Below, piece after piece: positions 1-12,259 of a stretch of 64,000 nucleotides of DNA. Made by a program: the position numbers and the translations under genes. Below the pieces are notes generated by a model. The model was not told the origin of the DNA, searched no databases, and worked only from the letters and a program-made list of their open reading frames with translations. The stretch comes from Owenia fusiformis. Lineage: Eukaryota > Annelida > Polychaeta > Sabellida > Oweniidae. Position 1 is the first letter of the stretch. Every line of letters starts with the position of its first letter. The stretch lies in assembly GCA_903813345.2 (NCBI GenBank), contig CAIIXF020000005.1, positions 5,673,375 to 5,737,374 of the forward strand, given 5' to 3'.

Positions 1-39
1 TGAGCATTTGTACCTGGGCTTGGTGTACATGTTATATTG

Positions 40-222
40 CAGTCCCGTAGCCAGGGGGGGGGGTTCGAGCCAAAAATTCTTTCAAAATCATGCAGTTTTT
101 CACCATTCTGAGCACTTTTTAAGTGATTTTGGCCATTTTTGGACCAAAATTGTCAAAAGTGAACCCCTCCTGGAATTTTCCAAAAAGTGGACCCCCCTTG
201 GCAAATCCTGGCTATGGGCCTG
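40..222. mobile_element. hAT-like MITE, copy 1
   Basis: Short non-coding element. The left end reads CAGTCCCGTAGCCAGG and the right end is its imperfect inverse CCTGGCTATGGGCCTG. It is flanked on both sides by TATTG (35-39 and 223-227), which looks like a 5-bp target duplication. The interior has C- and G-rich tracts and no credible reading frame. A related copy lies at 47,766-47,955 with its own 5-bp duplication. The CAG...CTG ends suggest the hAT superfamily; a 5-bp duplication would fit the hAT5 group. The superfamily call is inference. Confidence 0.65.
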
Positions 223-227
223 TATTG

Positions 228-1225
228 GATGAGATAATTCCAATGAGAAAGATCAAATACACTTTCTTGAGTAGGAAAAGTATCGCCTGGAGGTTTTCTG
301 TGGTGATAAAAGTTTCCTGTATATTTTCACTCTGTTTGAAGAGAGGGAGACACTTGAAAACACAAACATAAAATAAAACATCAAGCGGATGATACCAACA
401 ACCAGGCAAGATGTTAGAGATGAGATGCAATCATTTGCTGTATCAATGTACATGTATTTATCACAATCAAAAATAAGAGAGACTTTTAGGAGTCATAAGT
501 TATTGTTTATACCAAAAACTCCGATATTATAAGTATTTTTACGTAACAAACGCTCCATAAGTTAAATGTTATACGGGAATAATAAACATGATATATGTGA
601 GTTGCAAAATCTCTCTAATATCTCAAGACATTTTGGTCAACAGAGCAAGCCACAGTAATTCAAGTAAACATATACATGTCATAACTCTTCAAAGTAAACA
701 CAAAATAATATGAAAATAAATATCAAAGGAGCATTTTGACATGATCAACATCGAAATCTGAAATGCAAGGGTGGAGGCATATGCTATGGATTAGTCATTA
801 TGTTCAGATATGCTGTTACACCATTTGCGCTCACCTGTCTTCCACCTAGTATGAAGACGAACAAGAATCCACAAAAAAACAGCTTGGGTTTGAAGCAATT
901 CGACATACTTGAAACCTGCCAGTTAAATAGCTAGCTCGATTTCAGATTCAGAAATGAGTCTAAATCTTCAGACGTTTGGGAGAAGTTTATGCAATCATTC
1001 TATCAGTTACACGGACCATATCAAGAGTACCTACAATATTAGATAGTCATGCAAGCTAAGATATCAGAGAGAATGAAACATTTATGAGTAGACCCCCTTG
1101 TGTATTTTGGCAAACGCAATAGTATTCAGCACCTGCATGTTAAACAAGATACCATGGGATGATTCATTGCCCAGTTTACTTCATAGTTCCCACACAAGAC
1201 TGAATACACTTATCTTTTCTGCAGT
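228..1225. other. Intergenic, nothing recognised
   Basis: AT-rich sequence with only short stop-bounded frames. I see no splice-supported coding sequence, no tandem repeat and no element ends here. Confidence 0.5.
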
Positions 1226-1227
1226 TA

Positions 1228-2316
1228 CGAGGGGTGATTCAAAAGTAATGGACAAAATTTTATAGGCATACTAAATTTCACCCAATCAGTCTAATTTTTT
1301 CACAGTGAATAGATCAATCAATTCTCTACTTTGTGTCGAATTCTCATTTAAATGCAACTGAAATTGTTTCAGCTATGCGTAACCATGGTAACAAGGGTAA
1401 GCATGGGTGGAATTGGTTTTTTAATGATAATTGAATGTTTTTGTCATTTTTGCTTGATTTCGTTTTAATGACTCAATTACCACACATATGTCTAACAAGC
1501 ATGGTAATGCAATTGTCAAGCAAGACTCACATGCCCATGGTCTACATGACCTGTAATAAATAGGTATAAGGGACGTTATTATCACAACACTAATGACATT
1601 GCTCAATTTTTAAAGTTACTTTCCATGCGTTATACAAAAAATAATCGAAATAAATTGATATTGTCTTGGGCCTTCCAGATCGCTTTAGATCTAAGACTCT
1701 CGTATCCCCTTCACTAAAGTCTTTGTACCATCGCTCAATGGCTTGCCTTGACAAGGCCTTGTCTCCATGTGTCTCTTTTATTTTCTTGACAACTGCCTGC
1801 CTTGTCTCTCCAGTAGCTACCAAATATTCAATAACAATCCTTTGCTTAACTTTGATTTGTTGTAAAGTAGACATTTCTTGGATGTGTGTGAGTCTAAGAG
1901 TCTGATCTACTTTCTGACTCACTGTGACTCATCATTCTTAGAAATATCATTGTGATGTTATAGCACAATTGGCTGCTGAATTTAGAACTCAACAGCAAAC
2001 ACATGGGCATGTGAGTCTTGCTTGACAATTGCATTACCATGCTTGTTAGACATATCATGTGTGGTAATTGAGTCATTAAAACGAAATCAAGCAAAAATGA
2101 CAAAAACATTCAATTATCATTAAAAAACCAATTCCACCCATGCTTACCCTTGTTACCATGGTTATGCATAGCTGAAACAATTTCAAATGCATTTAAATGA
2201 GAATTTGACACAAAGTAGAGAATTGATTGATCTATTCACTGTGAAAAAATTAGACTGATTGGGTGAAATTTAGTATGCCTATAAAATTTTGTCCATTACT
2301 TTTGAATCACCCCTCG
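1228..2316 (-). mobile_element. Mariner-like element, internally deleted, with long inverted repeats
   Basis: The element is bounded by TA dinucleotides at 1226-1227 and 2317-2318, the usual Tc1/mariner target duplication. Its ends read CGAGGGGTGATTCAAAAGT and the inverse. The inverted arms are unusually long: about 312 bp on the left (to about 1539) and about 315 bp on the right (from about 2002), nearly identical. Between them lies only the N-terminal part of a transposase on the minus strand, so the element cannot be autonomous. Confidence 0.85.
1590..1922 (-). pseudogene. Mariner transposase N-terminal fragment (HTH region only)
   Basis: A 110-codon minus-strand frame. The segment QIKVKQRIVIEYLVATGETR, followed by RWYKDFSEGD and RSGRPKTIS, matches the helix-turn-helix pair and GRPK hinge found at the start of mariner transposases. 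The catalytic DDE domain is absent, and the frame then runs into unrelated AT-rich sequence. It sits between the inverted arms of the element at 1228-2316. It is a remnant, not a host gene. Confidence 0.75.
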
Positions 2317-3446
2317 TATAACTTAAGTTTTTTTTCTTTTTCACTCTCATAAATATTATTTAATATTTTTTTAATGTTACCTTAAGTATCGTTAAACTCA
2401 TCTTAGACATACATGTAGTTGTATTTTTAATTTTACCATTTGTGCTTTCGAGCTTTCTCTCTAGTTATGCTTGAAATGTTACCCCTTGTGCTTTTCAACT
2501 TACTTATTTGTGATCTCTAATGTAACCCTTTGCATTTTTCTGTTCAAATATGCCCTCAGTTATGTTTTTAATGTTACCCTTTGTGCTTCAGTTTTGGTAA
2601 GATGACATATGCCTGTGCAGTTCAAATCCCTAGTGCTTCCAGATTCCAAATTCTTGAATCTTGATAATCAAAAAAAAGTTTTTTAAGATGAATACATATA
2701 TAAAATAATGAGGTCACTATAACCCATAACCTTTAATTAAACAGTAATCATTGAACTCAACTGAACATTCGGTTCAAGCCAGTCTCATTTCCCGTTTTTA
2801 ACTCAAATTTAGGGTTGAAGTTTTGAGATGAATATATCAGGTCAAAAATGCTAAAATATGCTAAAATATGGTTATTTGAATAAGGTTTGTTTTTTCGCTG
2901 GCAAGATAAATGAATACGAGCTACTTGAGCTTGTTAGATATGGTAGCCCAACAGTTGCTAAGGCTGTGTAAACTCATTTCACACCCTACATACTGAGTTA
3001 TAAAAACAAGGCAAGGGCCGCTCTATTTCTGGAAGCCACTAGAATATACACGAAAAAACAACTTCTTCACAACTTTTTCGCTATTACCTAAGATAGGAAA
3101 GCGGATCTATGAGACCTGCTGAGTTACCATTATTCATAGTACTGAGGTGTTCTCAGGGGGTTAGCACTAATTACTAGGAGAACAGACTGATGTGTCAGTT
3201 ACCATGAAAATGCCAAGCAATTTGAGATCGTATCTGCTATTCTTGAGATTGAATGATAAATCACCATTGACTTGGCATTTCTGTATTGAAGAAAGATGCA
3301 TGAAATAAACTTCTACCATAAAACATCATAAGTCAATAGTATAGAATTTATAATAGAATGTTCTAAAGATAAATCATCAAAAATTAGAGCATAAAATATT
3401 TTCAGAAAGGTTGCTATGATAGATTCTAATAATGAATTTTATTCAT

Positions 3447-3596
3447 CAGGGGTTTCATTAGCAGCAGGCAACAGTTGATTTTCGCCTGTTATTTTTAGGG
3501 ACTTTTCAACTTTTCCATGTTAAATTTATGATTTCCATTAATTTTGCTTGTTTTCATTTATTTAGCCTCTTGTGAGAAATTCTGTTGAAACCACTT
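3447..3596. mobile_element. hAT-like MITE (second family), copy 1
   Basis: A 150-bp element beginning CAGGGGTTTCATTAG and ending GAAACCACTT, so the termini are imperfect inverted repeats. The flanks ATTCAT (3441-3446 and 3597-3602) match. The same family occurs at 19,477-19,630 inside a NOC3L intron, and a lone end lies near 11,224. Confidence 0.6.
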
Positions 3597-6085
3597 ATTC
3601 ATATACAATTGTATACATCTTAAAGGTAGACCTAGAAAGATGATTTTTAAGATAATTTACCAGATTACTCATTCTACTAACAAAACTTAATCTATGGTTT
3701 AACGGTTTCCAAAAATTTAAATCTAATTGAAGTCTGAAGGTTTAATCAGGTTTGATTCATACATCTTGGATTTCCATGGTTTCAAAAAATCAAACTGGGA
3801 AGCAAATAATTGACTTTCCCAGAGGCCTGTATGTGATTACAAGTATTTTTCTGTTACTTGATTTTAACATCATTCTAATTGTATGTTATAGCTTTAAAAC
3901 ATATGTCCTGCATGTTCAAGCACTAATTAAACATATTAAAACTGGGAGGGTCTGATAGCCCATATAAATTACCTTTGAAGCAATTATATTTTAAGGCCAA
4001 TGCAAATAAGTGTTTTCGAATCATATATCACATTCAATTTTCATATTTTGCACAAAGATGAAAGGCTTTATTCTTATTATTGAGCTGTTTATATATATAT
4101 CACACCGAATTAAAGGCACCAAAATAAGTTTATAATTCATTTAAGTCAGGGTGGATTATTAACATACATTTAAAACACTGAAATTAGTTATAAAAATTAT
4201 GAATATAATGTCAGAATTAGAATGAGAGATACTGAAGGGATTTTTTAAGTCAAGTTCCTATTTCAAAAAGGTGCAAGGGGTCGCATGATTAATAAGAATA
4301 TCGAACAGCTAAAGAAATGAAAACAGGCAAATTTATTAGAAACTATAATTGAGGTTTGGTGAGACATATAAAATATTTGTTAAACACTGTGTTAATTATT
4401 TTGGCCTGTGATATACCTACAATATATGTCCCAGACACTTCAATTCTTCATACAGGTGTCAATGTTACATTTAAATGGCTGTGGTTCTTTATTTATTACT
4501 TCTACTACTACACAAAATGTGAACTTTGTCAATCTTGACCAAATTTTTATCTAATCCAGGCATCGATTCAAATATGTTAACAATAAGGAACAGTGACTCT
4601 AAATATAGAGTCATGAAAACTTATTTTCTTTCAGTAAAAATTATTTTTTGTAATCATGCCAAACTTTTGAAGCCTGCAATTTTGTACTGGCTGTGATCTT
4701 GTTAAATCAGCAAGAATGTTGTTCTATGTATATATAATCCTTTAAAATCTTGCGAGTAAATATAAATCGGTCAAAATGAAAGCTAACTGTTTGTTAGTTC
4801 ATAATACTACATTCTTAAATGAAGTTAGCAAACAGGATTTGGTCTTAGCTGGGAAAACTACAAAAAGATCATTTCTTAAGGTCAAACAAGTTGTAAAACA
4901 TATCGTCAATAAATTTAATTAAAGATTGAGCAAATAAAATCGTTAACATCCACAGATGTACTTTTATCATGTCATTGTTTCTAAAATACTCGTAAACATT
5001 TCAAGTAATGCAGCAACTACATAAAGTTATGTGTACTATGCCTACCGCTCATATAGTACAATCACTTTATTTGTATATATTTCTAAAGACAAGTGTTTGA
5101 TTAAATATTCCTACTGATAAGCTTAATAAGTATGAATTCACTTCATAAATTTAATTTAAGTCAAATATTAACCAGCCAAAGTATAGGATAACATAATGCC
5201 AAGTAACAATAGTCTTGTAACCTATGAGTGCCTATATAAGAAAAACACCATTGAACTTTCAAGGCCCAAATTATCGAACAGCTATCCCAGTTACCTGAAA
5301 TTACCAGTTACAAGAACTTTGAAATGCAAAACATAGCTATATACATGAAATCATATATTTTAAATTATCATCTTACTAGCTTCTACTGAATAATTTTATA
5401 TCTACATACCTGTAAATCTTAAATCTTATTTATCTAATATATCCTTAACATGAAAATTATAATCATCAATACCTTCATGTATACAGTACATTTTAACTCT
5501 ATTGAATTTACTAATAAGTAATAACCACTATTCATAAATCATTCAGTTTGTTTAAGTATACTTAATAAGGAAGGGAGTAACAGTTTGAAGGATAAGGGCG
5601 GTATTAACTTAAGATCAACTATTGGGAATACTTTGAATGTAAAAGCTGGTTGAAAATCAATATATTTGAATACAATGGTGATAAACACATGCATAGGGTC
5701 TCTTTCAATAGGCTGCATAACATAATTGAAGGTGGTTGTTTCCCATAACAGCAGGTGGAAAAGATGCAATTTCCTGTGAAAGCATACAAAAGTACATACA
5801 TGTTTACAAAGTTATATTCCAAATCATAAAAAGGGAACTTTGCATTCAAAAATTAAAGCTAATATTATCATGACTTTGAAAATAGAGTTGAAAAATCTAG
5901 ACAAATACAAAATGTTCATGTAATCCAGGGTAGAATGTGTATTTTCGATATGAATTTATGAAAGGTATTCAGCATATATACCTACATGTAGTAAACATTG
6001 TTTTGTATTTTTGATAGAAAAACCTACAGTCCGAATCACTTTTTCTGTACATCAATCAAACTTAAAAAGTAAGCTATCAAATTCA

Positions 6086-6282
6086 TACGGAGGCTACTTC
6101 GACATTGGGGTTATTTCAACCATGGTCGATAATTCAAATTTCCATGTTCGGGCATCTTGAATTAAGATCTTGCCTACTAAAGATTTGATTTATTTCTTAA
6201 TTTTTCAAAATACAAACATGATGGACTGTATAGATTGAACAAATGTCAAAATAGCCCCATGACGAAGTAGCCCCATATATCA
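6086..6282. repeat. Small inverted-repeat element
   Basis: GGCTACTTCGACATTGGGG near 6092 recurs inverted, with a few changes, as CCCCATGACGAAGTAGCC near 6255. The arms are about 30 bp and the loop about 130 bp. It is probably a degenerate MITE. No coding potential is seen. Confidence 0.4.
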
Positions 6283-7425
6283 AAGTTCAAAGAGGACCAT
6301 TATATGTTGGATCGTTGTGGTTTGGCTAATAAAAACTGTAACCTCTTGTGTTTTAATACTTCTCAGACATTTGTTAAGTATATAGCCAGAATTACATAAC
6401 GCAAAAACTTTGTCTGACTGTGAGTCAAACCCGGGACAAGCAATAGGTTTCAGCTTGGTTCTGCCAATGAGACAGTGGCTTGACTATGGTTTACTGCACA
6501 TGAAACTAAAAAGTTCTGCACCTAAATTATAAATGTTCTTTTCTATATATAACTTGCACAGTTTGATTGTTATTGGACTCGGCCTGTAATTTTGTATGCC
6601 AGATTTCAATCATAAATTTCACACGATGACCCTTTTGCCAGTTATGGCCTGGGGACATTATCAGATCTAAACCTAACACTAAATATAAGTCAGCATTTAT
6701 AACTACTTATAATATGTTACTTGATGACTTCTAGTTGGTCTCAATCCATGTCTAAGGTTTAGATAAGATATTGACTAAAATGTCAAAAATAATTCAAAAT
6801 GAGCTCAAATTTGACTCAAATTTACTCCAAGATTCCAAACAAGTGATATAAAATTTGGACAAGAGTCTCAGTCCTAGAGATGCAGAAAATACTCACCTTT
6901 AACATGATGTAATCAAAACGTCAATCGAAATCTGTTCTGCTGTTGAATATATCGAAAACTTATCCAATGACCTAAACTCGAAACATCTTTTTCCAAACTT
7001 CTTGGCTCTTAAACTTATGACGGTGTTTTATAATCACTAAATTTTTAATTTGCAAAGTGATTACAATTTTTAATAAAATGCTGTTTTTTAGTTATCAATT
7101 ATATGTTGATATTTTATTTTATTCATTAGATTGTAAATAAATGTATTTAGAAGTATTTTGAGTAAAAGGGCAAAAGAGAAAGATATTTATGTATTTCGTG
7201 ACATACTGAACGCATTCATGCAGGTGCTTTCATGACAGAACAAATTATCAATAATAATAACTTGTTCTTATCATCATTATCATATATAAATCCACCTCAT
7301 CAAGTATTAATGAAAATTAAACTATCTTAATAAATCTTACAAATATTGATAATAATAATATAAAAGTGAAAATTGTATTTAGATTGAATGTAAGTACCGT
7401 AGTATTTTAGTTTAGAGCTCTCGTC

Positions 7426-7434
7426 ATGGCTGTG
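7426..7434 (+). other. NOC3L: Candidate first coding exon of NOC3L (Met-Ala-Val)
   Basis: ATG GCT GTG is followed directly by a strong donor, GTAAGA. It ends in phase 0, which the next exon at 12,260 requires, and joining them gives [11 protein letters not shown]. Human NOC3L likewise begins with a few residues before RRNKK. No other ATG between here and 12,259 has an equally good phase-0 donor; a weaker alternative is ATGGCTGATGGA followed by GTAAAT near 10,873. Transcript evidence would be needed to decide. Confidence 0.4.
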
Positions 7435-7934
7435 GTAAGAAACATGTTTTTATTTTATTTTTCATTTTATGTGCCAAAACTGCATTTTCCAATATTCCAT
7501 ATCAGTTAAAGTAAATGCGAATCAAAAAGACAGTTTTCTATTGTTTTGACAATTTGCCTGTAGGGCCTTGATCTTACATGAACATGATGTTTTTCGGATT
7601 TGGGCCCAAGGTTTCTCCCAGGGTTCCATCGATACTCTAGCCTAATTTCAAATGTAACATAAATGTCGGTTATCGAGTCCTACGACCATTTAAGATTGTG
7701 GCCGTACGCTCGAACCATTGGTCAGTCAATGTTTTTTACAAAGTTGGAGAAAAATACTACGCATTGCATACTAACATGGGCTTTCAATTAGAAGGGTATG
7801 CAACTCTGTGTAATAACATTAGATCTTCAAAATGAACAATGCCATGCTTCCCTTTTATGGTAATATTTCAAAAAGTATTAGATAAATGTATATGTTTTAG
7901 TATTATTTTGAATAAAAATCAATTTTCAATATGA

Positions 7935-8948
7935 TTAAGGCGACGCTATATTAAATAAAAAGTACAAAAAATGACTGCCATATTGTTTTGATAAAGACAC
8001 ATGTTTTTAAAATCTGTTTACCTTGTATATGAATTGTGTATCTTGACTAATGAAGCATGTCAAAGTTAACATCACACATAAACGCATTTTCCAAACTATG
8101 AATTGGAGGTGCATGGATCCCCAAAGCTAGCATGAAGAGTGCGAAGTGAGGCTAATTTTTGAAAGTTTCAAGGAGTAGCCTTGCAACAGTCACACATTTG
8201 CAAGAGTCTAAAATTTCCACAAATCATCTTACCTTACCAAGGAACAACGAAGGAGCACGAAAATGTGTACTTCTTGCATTGTTAGAGTATAATAAAGCTC
8301 AAACCATTGTGAATTCTAAATATTTCATGTCCAACATTTTGTTTCCTGGAACTATTTTTTAGTCCAGAGTTATCTTCATTCATGTTTCCATTGTTTATCA
8401 TTCATAAAGCCTCTATCATGTATCTATCATGATAATTACACTGTAATAGATAAAACATACAAGTGATAATCCATGCCACTTGGTGTAGTCACAAAACTTG
8501 CATGAGGATTAATCAGGAAGTCTAGAAGTAGTTCCGGCAAACAAAATGTGGACATGAAATATTTAGAATTTACAATGGTTTGAGCTTTATTATACTCTAA
8601 CAATGCAAGAAGTGCACATTTTCATGCTCCTTCGTTGTTCCTGGGAAAGGTAAGATGATTTGTGGAAATTTTAGACTCTTGCAAATGTGTGACTGTTGCA
8701 AGGCTACTCCTTGAAACTTTCAAAAATTAGCCTCACTTCGCACTCTTCATGCTAGCTTTGGGGATCCATGCACCTCCAATTCATAGTTTGGAAAAATGCA
8801 TTTATGTGTGATGTTAACTTTGACATGTTTCATTAGTCAAGATACACAATTCATATACAAGGTAAACAGATTTTAAAAACATGTGTCTTTATCAAAAAAA
8901 TATGGCAGTCATTTTTTGTACTTATTATTTAATATAGCGTCGCCTTAA
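7935..8948. repeat. Large palindrome with arms of about 430 bp
   Basis: Left arm about 7935-8370 and right arm about 8515-8948 are inverted copies at high identity. They share for example the stretch around AGGCGACGCTATATTAAAT and the stretch around GCATGGATCCCCAAAGCTAG. The spacer is about 145 bp. No transposase is present. It lies in the presumed first intron of NOC3L. Short related inverted pieces (TGGGCTTTCAA near 7770 and its inverse near 9310) lie outside the arms, so it may be the core of a larger foldback element. Confidence 0.8.
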
Positions 8949-9353
8949 AGCATAAAATATATTCAATCTCATTTAAAAGTAAACAAAAAAGACCAATAAG
9001 AATAAGGGTATCAAGATGTGCTCTTCAAGTATTGCATTGTGGGTAATTATTCAAGAACACATTCCAAAAAATATATAATTTGTGGGTGAATGTTCACTTT
9101 CTGTATTGTCATAATTACAATGAATTCCATTTTTTATTAAATTATCAACATGTATGTAGATGATCATGTTTTTATTTTTGAGTTATTTCTTTAAATCATC
9201 TATAAAAAGGACAAAATAAGATTTTCTTGGAATGTGTACATTCTCCAATTTTGAAAAGCCAAAGGCAATGCTTATGTATGAAATATGGGAAGTTGCCTAC
9301 CCTTCTAGTTGAAAGCCCATGATACTAATGACCTAAAGTCATTTTTTTTATTC

Positions 9354-10150
9354 TGGGAATCAGTTCATATGGTTGAAATAAGGAAAGAATGTGATGTAAC
9401 CAAGTGTCTACTTACCGGCTTGTCTATGTCATCCATCGGACTAGGTTACATCGTGGAATGCAGCCAAACACGACAATGAAGCAAGTATTCTGAGGTTATA
9501 AAATCTAAATCTAAATAATTTCCCATTTGCAGCCCCTTGGAGATTTCCGGAATTGAACAAAATAGCGAACGTTGCGATCTATCAACTTTAGTTCGTTCTT
9601 TTTCACCACCTTAGGTGTAGTGTTTTCATTTAGGAGGCGGTCTTATTTGAATGCATCATTTCAGGTCTTTATGAATCAAAAGATCAATAAGCAGACTAAA
9701 AATACAATTTAGCAGTTTCTTTCATTGCTTACTGCGCCTGTTAGGCACGAAATACAATTTAGCAGTTTCTTTCATTATTGGGCCTTCTATAATCAGTAGC
9801 AAATGCTCGGAAAACATTTTCCAAAATATTTACTTCCGTTTTCCTTGAAGACATGGTTGGGTGACACGTCATTGACATGTCATTAAGTCACGTGATCGAT
9901 ACAGTAACTAGTCACGTGATCAGACACGTGTCACGTGTCAGTCAAGTGAGCTTGCAAAATGGACGATCTAAATTTTTAAAAATTCGGCTAAGATCAAGAT
10001 AGATATGCTGTTGCCTTCAGTGTCGTGTTTGGCTGCGTCCCACGATGTAACCTAGTCCGATGGATGACATAGAACAAGCCGGTAAGTAGACACGTGGTTA
10101 CATCACATTCTTTCCTTATTTCAACCATATGAACTGATTCCCAGAATAAA
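9354..10150. repeat. Inverted-repeat element with arms of about 125 bp and a promoter-like centre
   Basis: About 9354-9475 and 10,019-10,150 are inverted copies; both contain the sequence around CCATCGGACTAGGTTACATC. The roughly 540-bp centre is less AT-rich than the surroundings. It holds a 27-bp direct duplication (9704-9730 and 9751-9777) and a cluster of CACGTG sites. It is probably a non-autonomous element. No reading frame of note is present. Confidence 0.7.
9889..9937. promoter_or_regulatory. Cluster of four CACGTG E-boxes
   Basis: CACGTG occurs at 9889, 9913, 9925 and 9932, four palindromic sites within 49 bp, two of them in the wider context GTCACGTGATC. CACGTG is the core site of bHLH-zip factors such as Myc/Max, USF and TFEB. 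The position, in the presumed first intron of a ribosome-biogenesis gene, makes regulation conceivable. However, the cluster lies inside an inverted-repeat element and may simply be part of it. Confidence 0.4.
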
Positions 10151-10283
10151 AGAAATGACTGTACCTCGATACATTCATTAGTATTTAGAATACTTTTTAT
10201 GTATTGCCAATTGTATGTAAAAAAAATGTATTAGTAAAAAAATCTGTGTGAAAAAGCGTCTATTACTTTTGATCAAAATTACA

Positions 10284-10800
10284 AAACAGGAAGTGACAAA
10301 ACCATGTTAGGTTTCAAACATTTTTTGAGCCAAGTTCTGTTTTGACCTCCAGTCAGTTTAATTAATTCCACATATCATTTACATGACCAGAAACACAATG
10401 AAAATGGTCAGAATGACCCTAAATATGATGAAATAACTTTTTCAGCCCTCTGAAAATATGACTGAAAAATATCTAAAAGTAGGTGCTTAGGAAAGGTCAC
10501 TGAACAGAATCTTTTGAATTTTTCTGAAAGAGTGCCCAATATATTACTCTAAATGATATAATCTTTGAAAAGTTGATATCATTCATAGAAAAGTAAAAAA
10601 AATGAAAAAAAATGAACTGAATTTTCTTTTTTATGACCGCCATTTTTGTTTCAGACAATTTTCTAAAATTTCAAAGATTGTATCATTTAGAGCAATTTAT
10701 TGGGCACATTTTCTAAAAAATTCAAAAGATTCTGTTAAGTGACCTTTCCTAGGCTGTTTGAAATCCAGCATGATTTTGTCACTTCCTGTTTTGTTTGTCA
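10284..10800. repeat. Foldback repeat of about 520 bp
   Basis: Two nested arm pairs are inverted copies. The outer pair is about 10,284-10,320 with 10,757-10,798, around CAGGAAGTGACAAAAC. The inner pair is about 10,490-10,577 with 10,665-10,752, around AGGAAAGGTCACT. The DNA could form a long imperfect hairpin. No coding sequence is seen. Confidence 0.65.
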
Positions 10801-11380
10801 TTTCCTGTTAAGTTCCACGGCACCTTAAAATTTGGGATTGAAAACATTTGTTTACATAGAAAGTGCCATTCAAAATGGCTGATGGAGTAAATTAATTTGC
10901 ATATTTGTTACTTCCTAAAATTGATAATTTTGTGCAAAAAATTCACTGCAATTCTAACAAAAAATAAGGTTGACAGACTGAGTTCTAGGCAGTCTTTCAG
11001 ATACAGACTAAAGTCAATATCAAGATGGAACCCTGGGAGTTATCCTCCTTGATTCGGGGTTCTAGATTTCTAGTCAAGATCAACCAGTTTATCTAGCTAA
11101 TGCGCCCAAGCCTTAAAAATGTCACCTTATATTTCATCCAGTCATAATCTGTCATATTTGTACAAAGAGTACATTATTGCACTTAAATTATTATTTTGAG
11201 TTTAAATATTTCTCTACAATCAGGGGTTTCACTAGAATTTCTACAGCCATCATTTTAATTCTGGACCCTCAATGCATAAACAAAGTGACTCTACAACTAT
11301 TTACTGCACAACTAATATTCATACATTCTTTGTGCATAAACATTTTAATATCTGAATATGTGGATCTACCGTAACATTTA

Positions 11381-11859
11381 CTGTAGATTGGGTTAATTTG
11401 GCGCTACTTAATTTGGCGATTTTGCCATTTTTTGCATATTGGCGGCTATTTAATTTGGCGGATATGCGAAAAAAAATTGTTTGCGAATTACCATGTAAAT
11501 GGGCATATTTGGCTATGTTCATTTTTTGAGGACCACTGGCGATATTCACCACGTTTGTACATTTTTGTGAGATCATCCTTTACATTTTGCACCTCGATCG
11601 ATGCTGCTACAATACCACACTTTTCCTTTCCAGTTCTTCCCTGAGTATTAATGAGTGACTGACCAGTTCTGAGCCAATTTATGAGAGACATTTTTTTCAT
11701 ATTTTTGGGAAAAACTAAACAGGAAGTGACCTAAATACACTGGACGTAATACCTTAGATAATTCCCGGGGATTCATTCTGAATTTTGGCGAAGATTTATA
11801 TTGGCGAATTTTTCAATTTCGCCAAATTAAAGCGGGCGCCAAATTAACCCAATCTACAG
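11381..11859. mobile_element. TA-flanked MITE
   Basis: Ends CTGTAGATTGGGTTAATTTG and its inverse enclose 479 bp, with TA at 11,379-11,380 and 11,860-11,861. The body repeats variants of AATTTGGCG. It has no transposase. The TA duplication fits the Tc1/mariner superfamily. Confidence 0.7.
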
Positions 11860-12259
11860 TATTCACGAGAGGACTATTTCGTCTTTAAGATATTAATATT
11901 TATTTTCTGTAAGATTTGGAGAAGATTATTGGGTATGAGGTGAGATATTAGGAATACAGTGCTGGGTGAACATTTTTTGTTTGGTGCTCCTGCTCTTTTT
12001 CTTAGGTACACAGAGAGTAACTAGGGATAGATTTTCATTACAGTTGATTCTATTATCTGTTCTGTGGATCCTATGCCTGTGCCCACAAATCTATTTTTGA
12101 ATATTTTTTGCATTATCTCCACAGAAATTACTGTATTGAAAAATGGAAGTTTTTTGAGTGAATTAATTTCAGTTTTTGTTTTTAAAGGGAACCTGTAGAA
12201 AAAAATGCTCCAAAGTAACCCAAAGTCTTAAATAATGCAAAATCAATGTGATTTTTCAG

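Larger units (their letters stand above)
2319..7425. other. Intergenic region upstream of NOC3L
   Basis: About 5 kb of AT-rich sequence without a supported gene. All open frames are short and lack splice or family support. It contains a hAT-like MITE at 3447-3596 and a small inverted-repeat element near 6086-6282. The stretch just before 7426 is the presumed NOC3L promoter, but I see no TATA box or other clear core element in it. Confidence 0.5.

Noticed and set aside
8159-8362. 67-codon frame near 8.2 kb
   Set aside because: It lies entirely within one arm of the large palindrome, and the peptide resembles nothing known.
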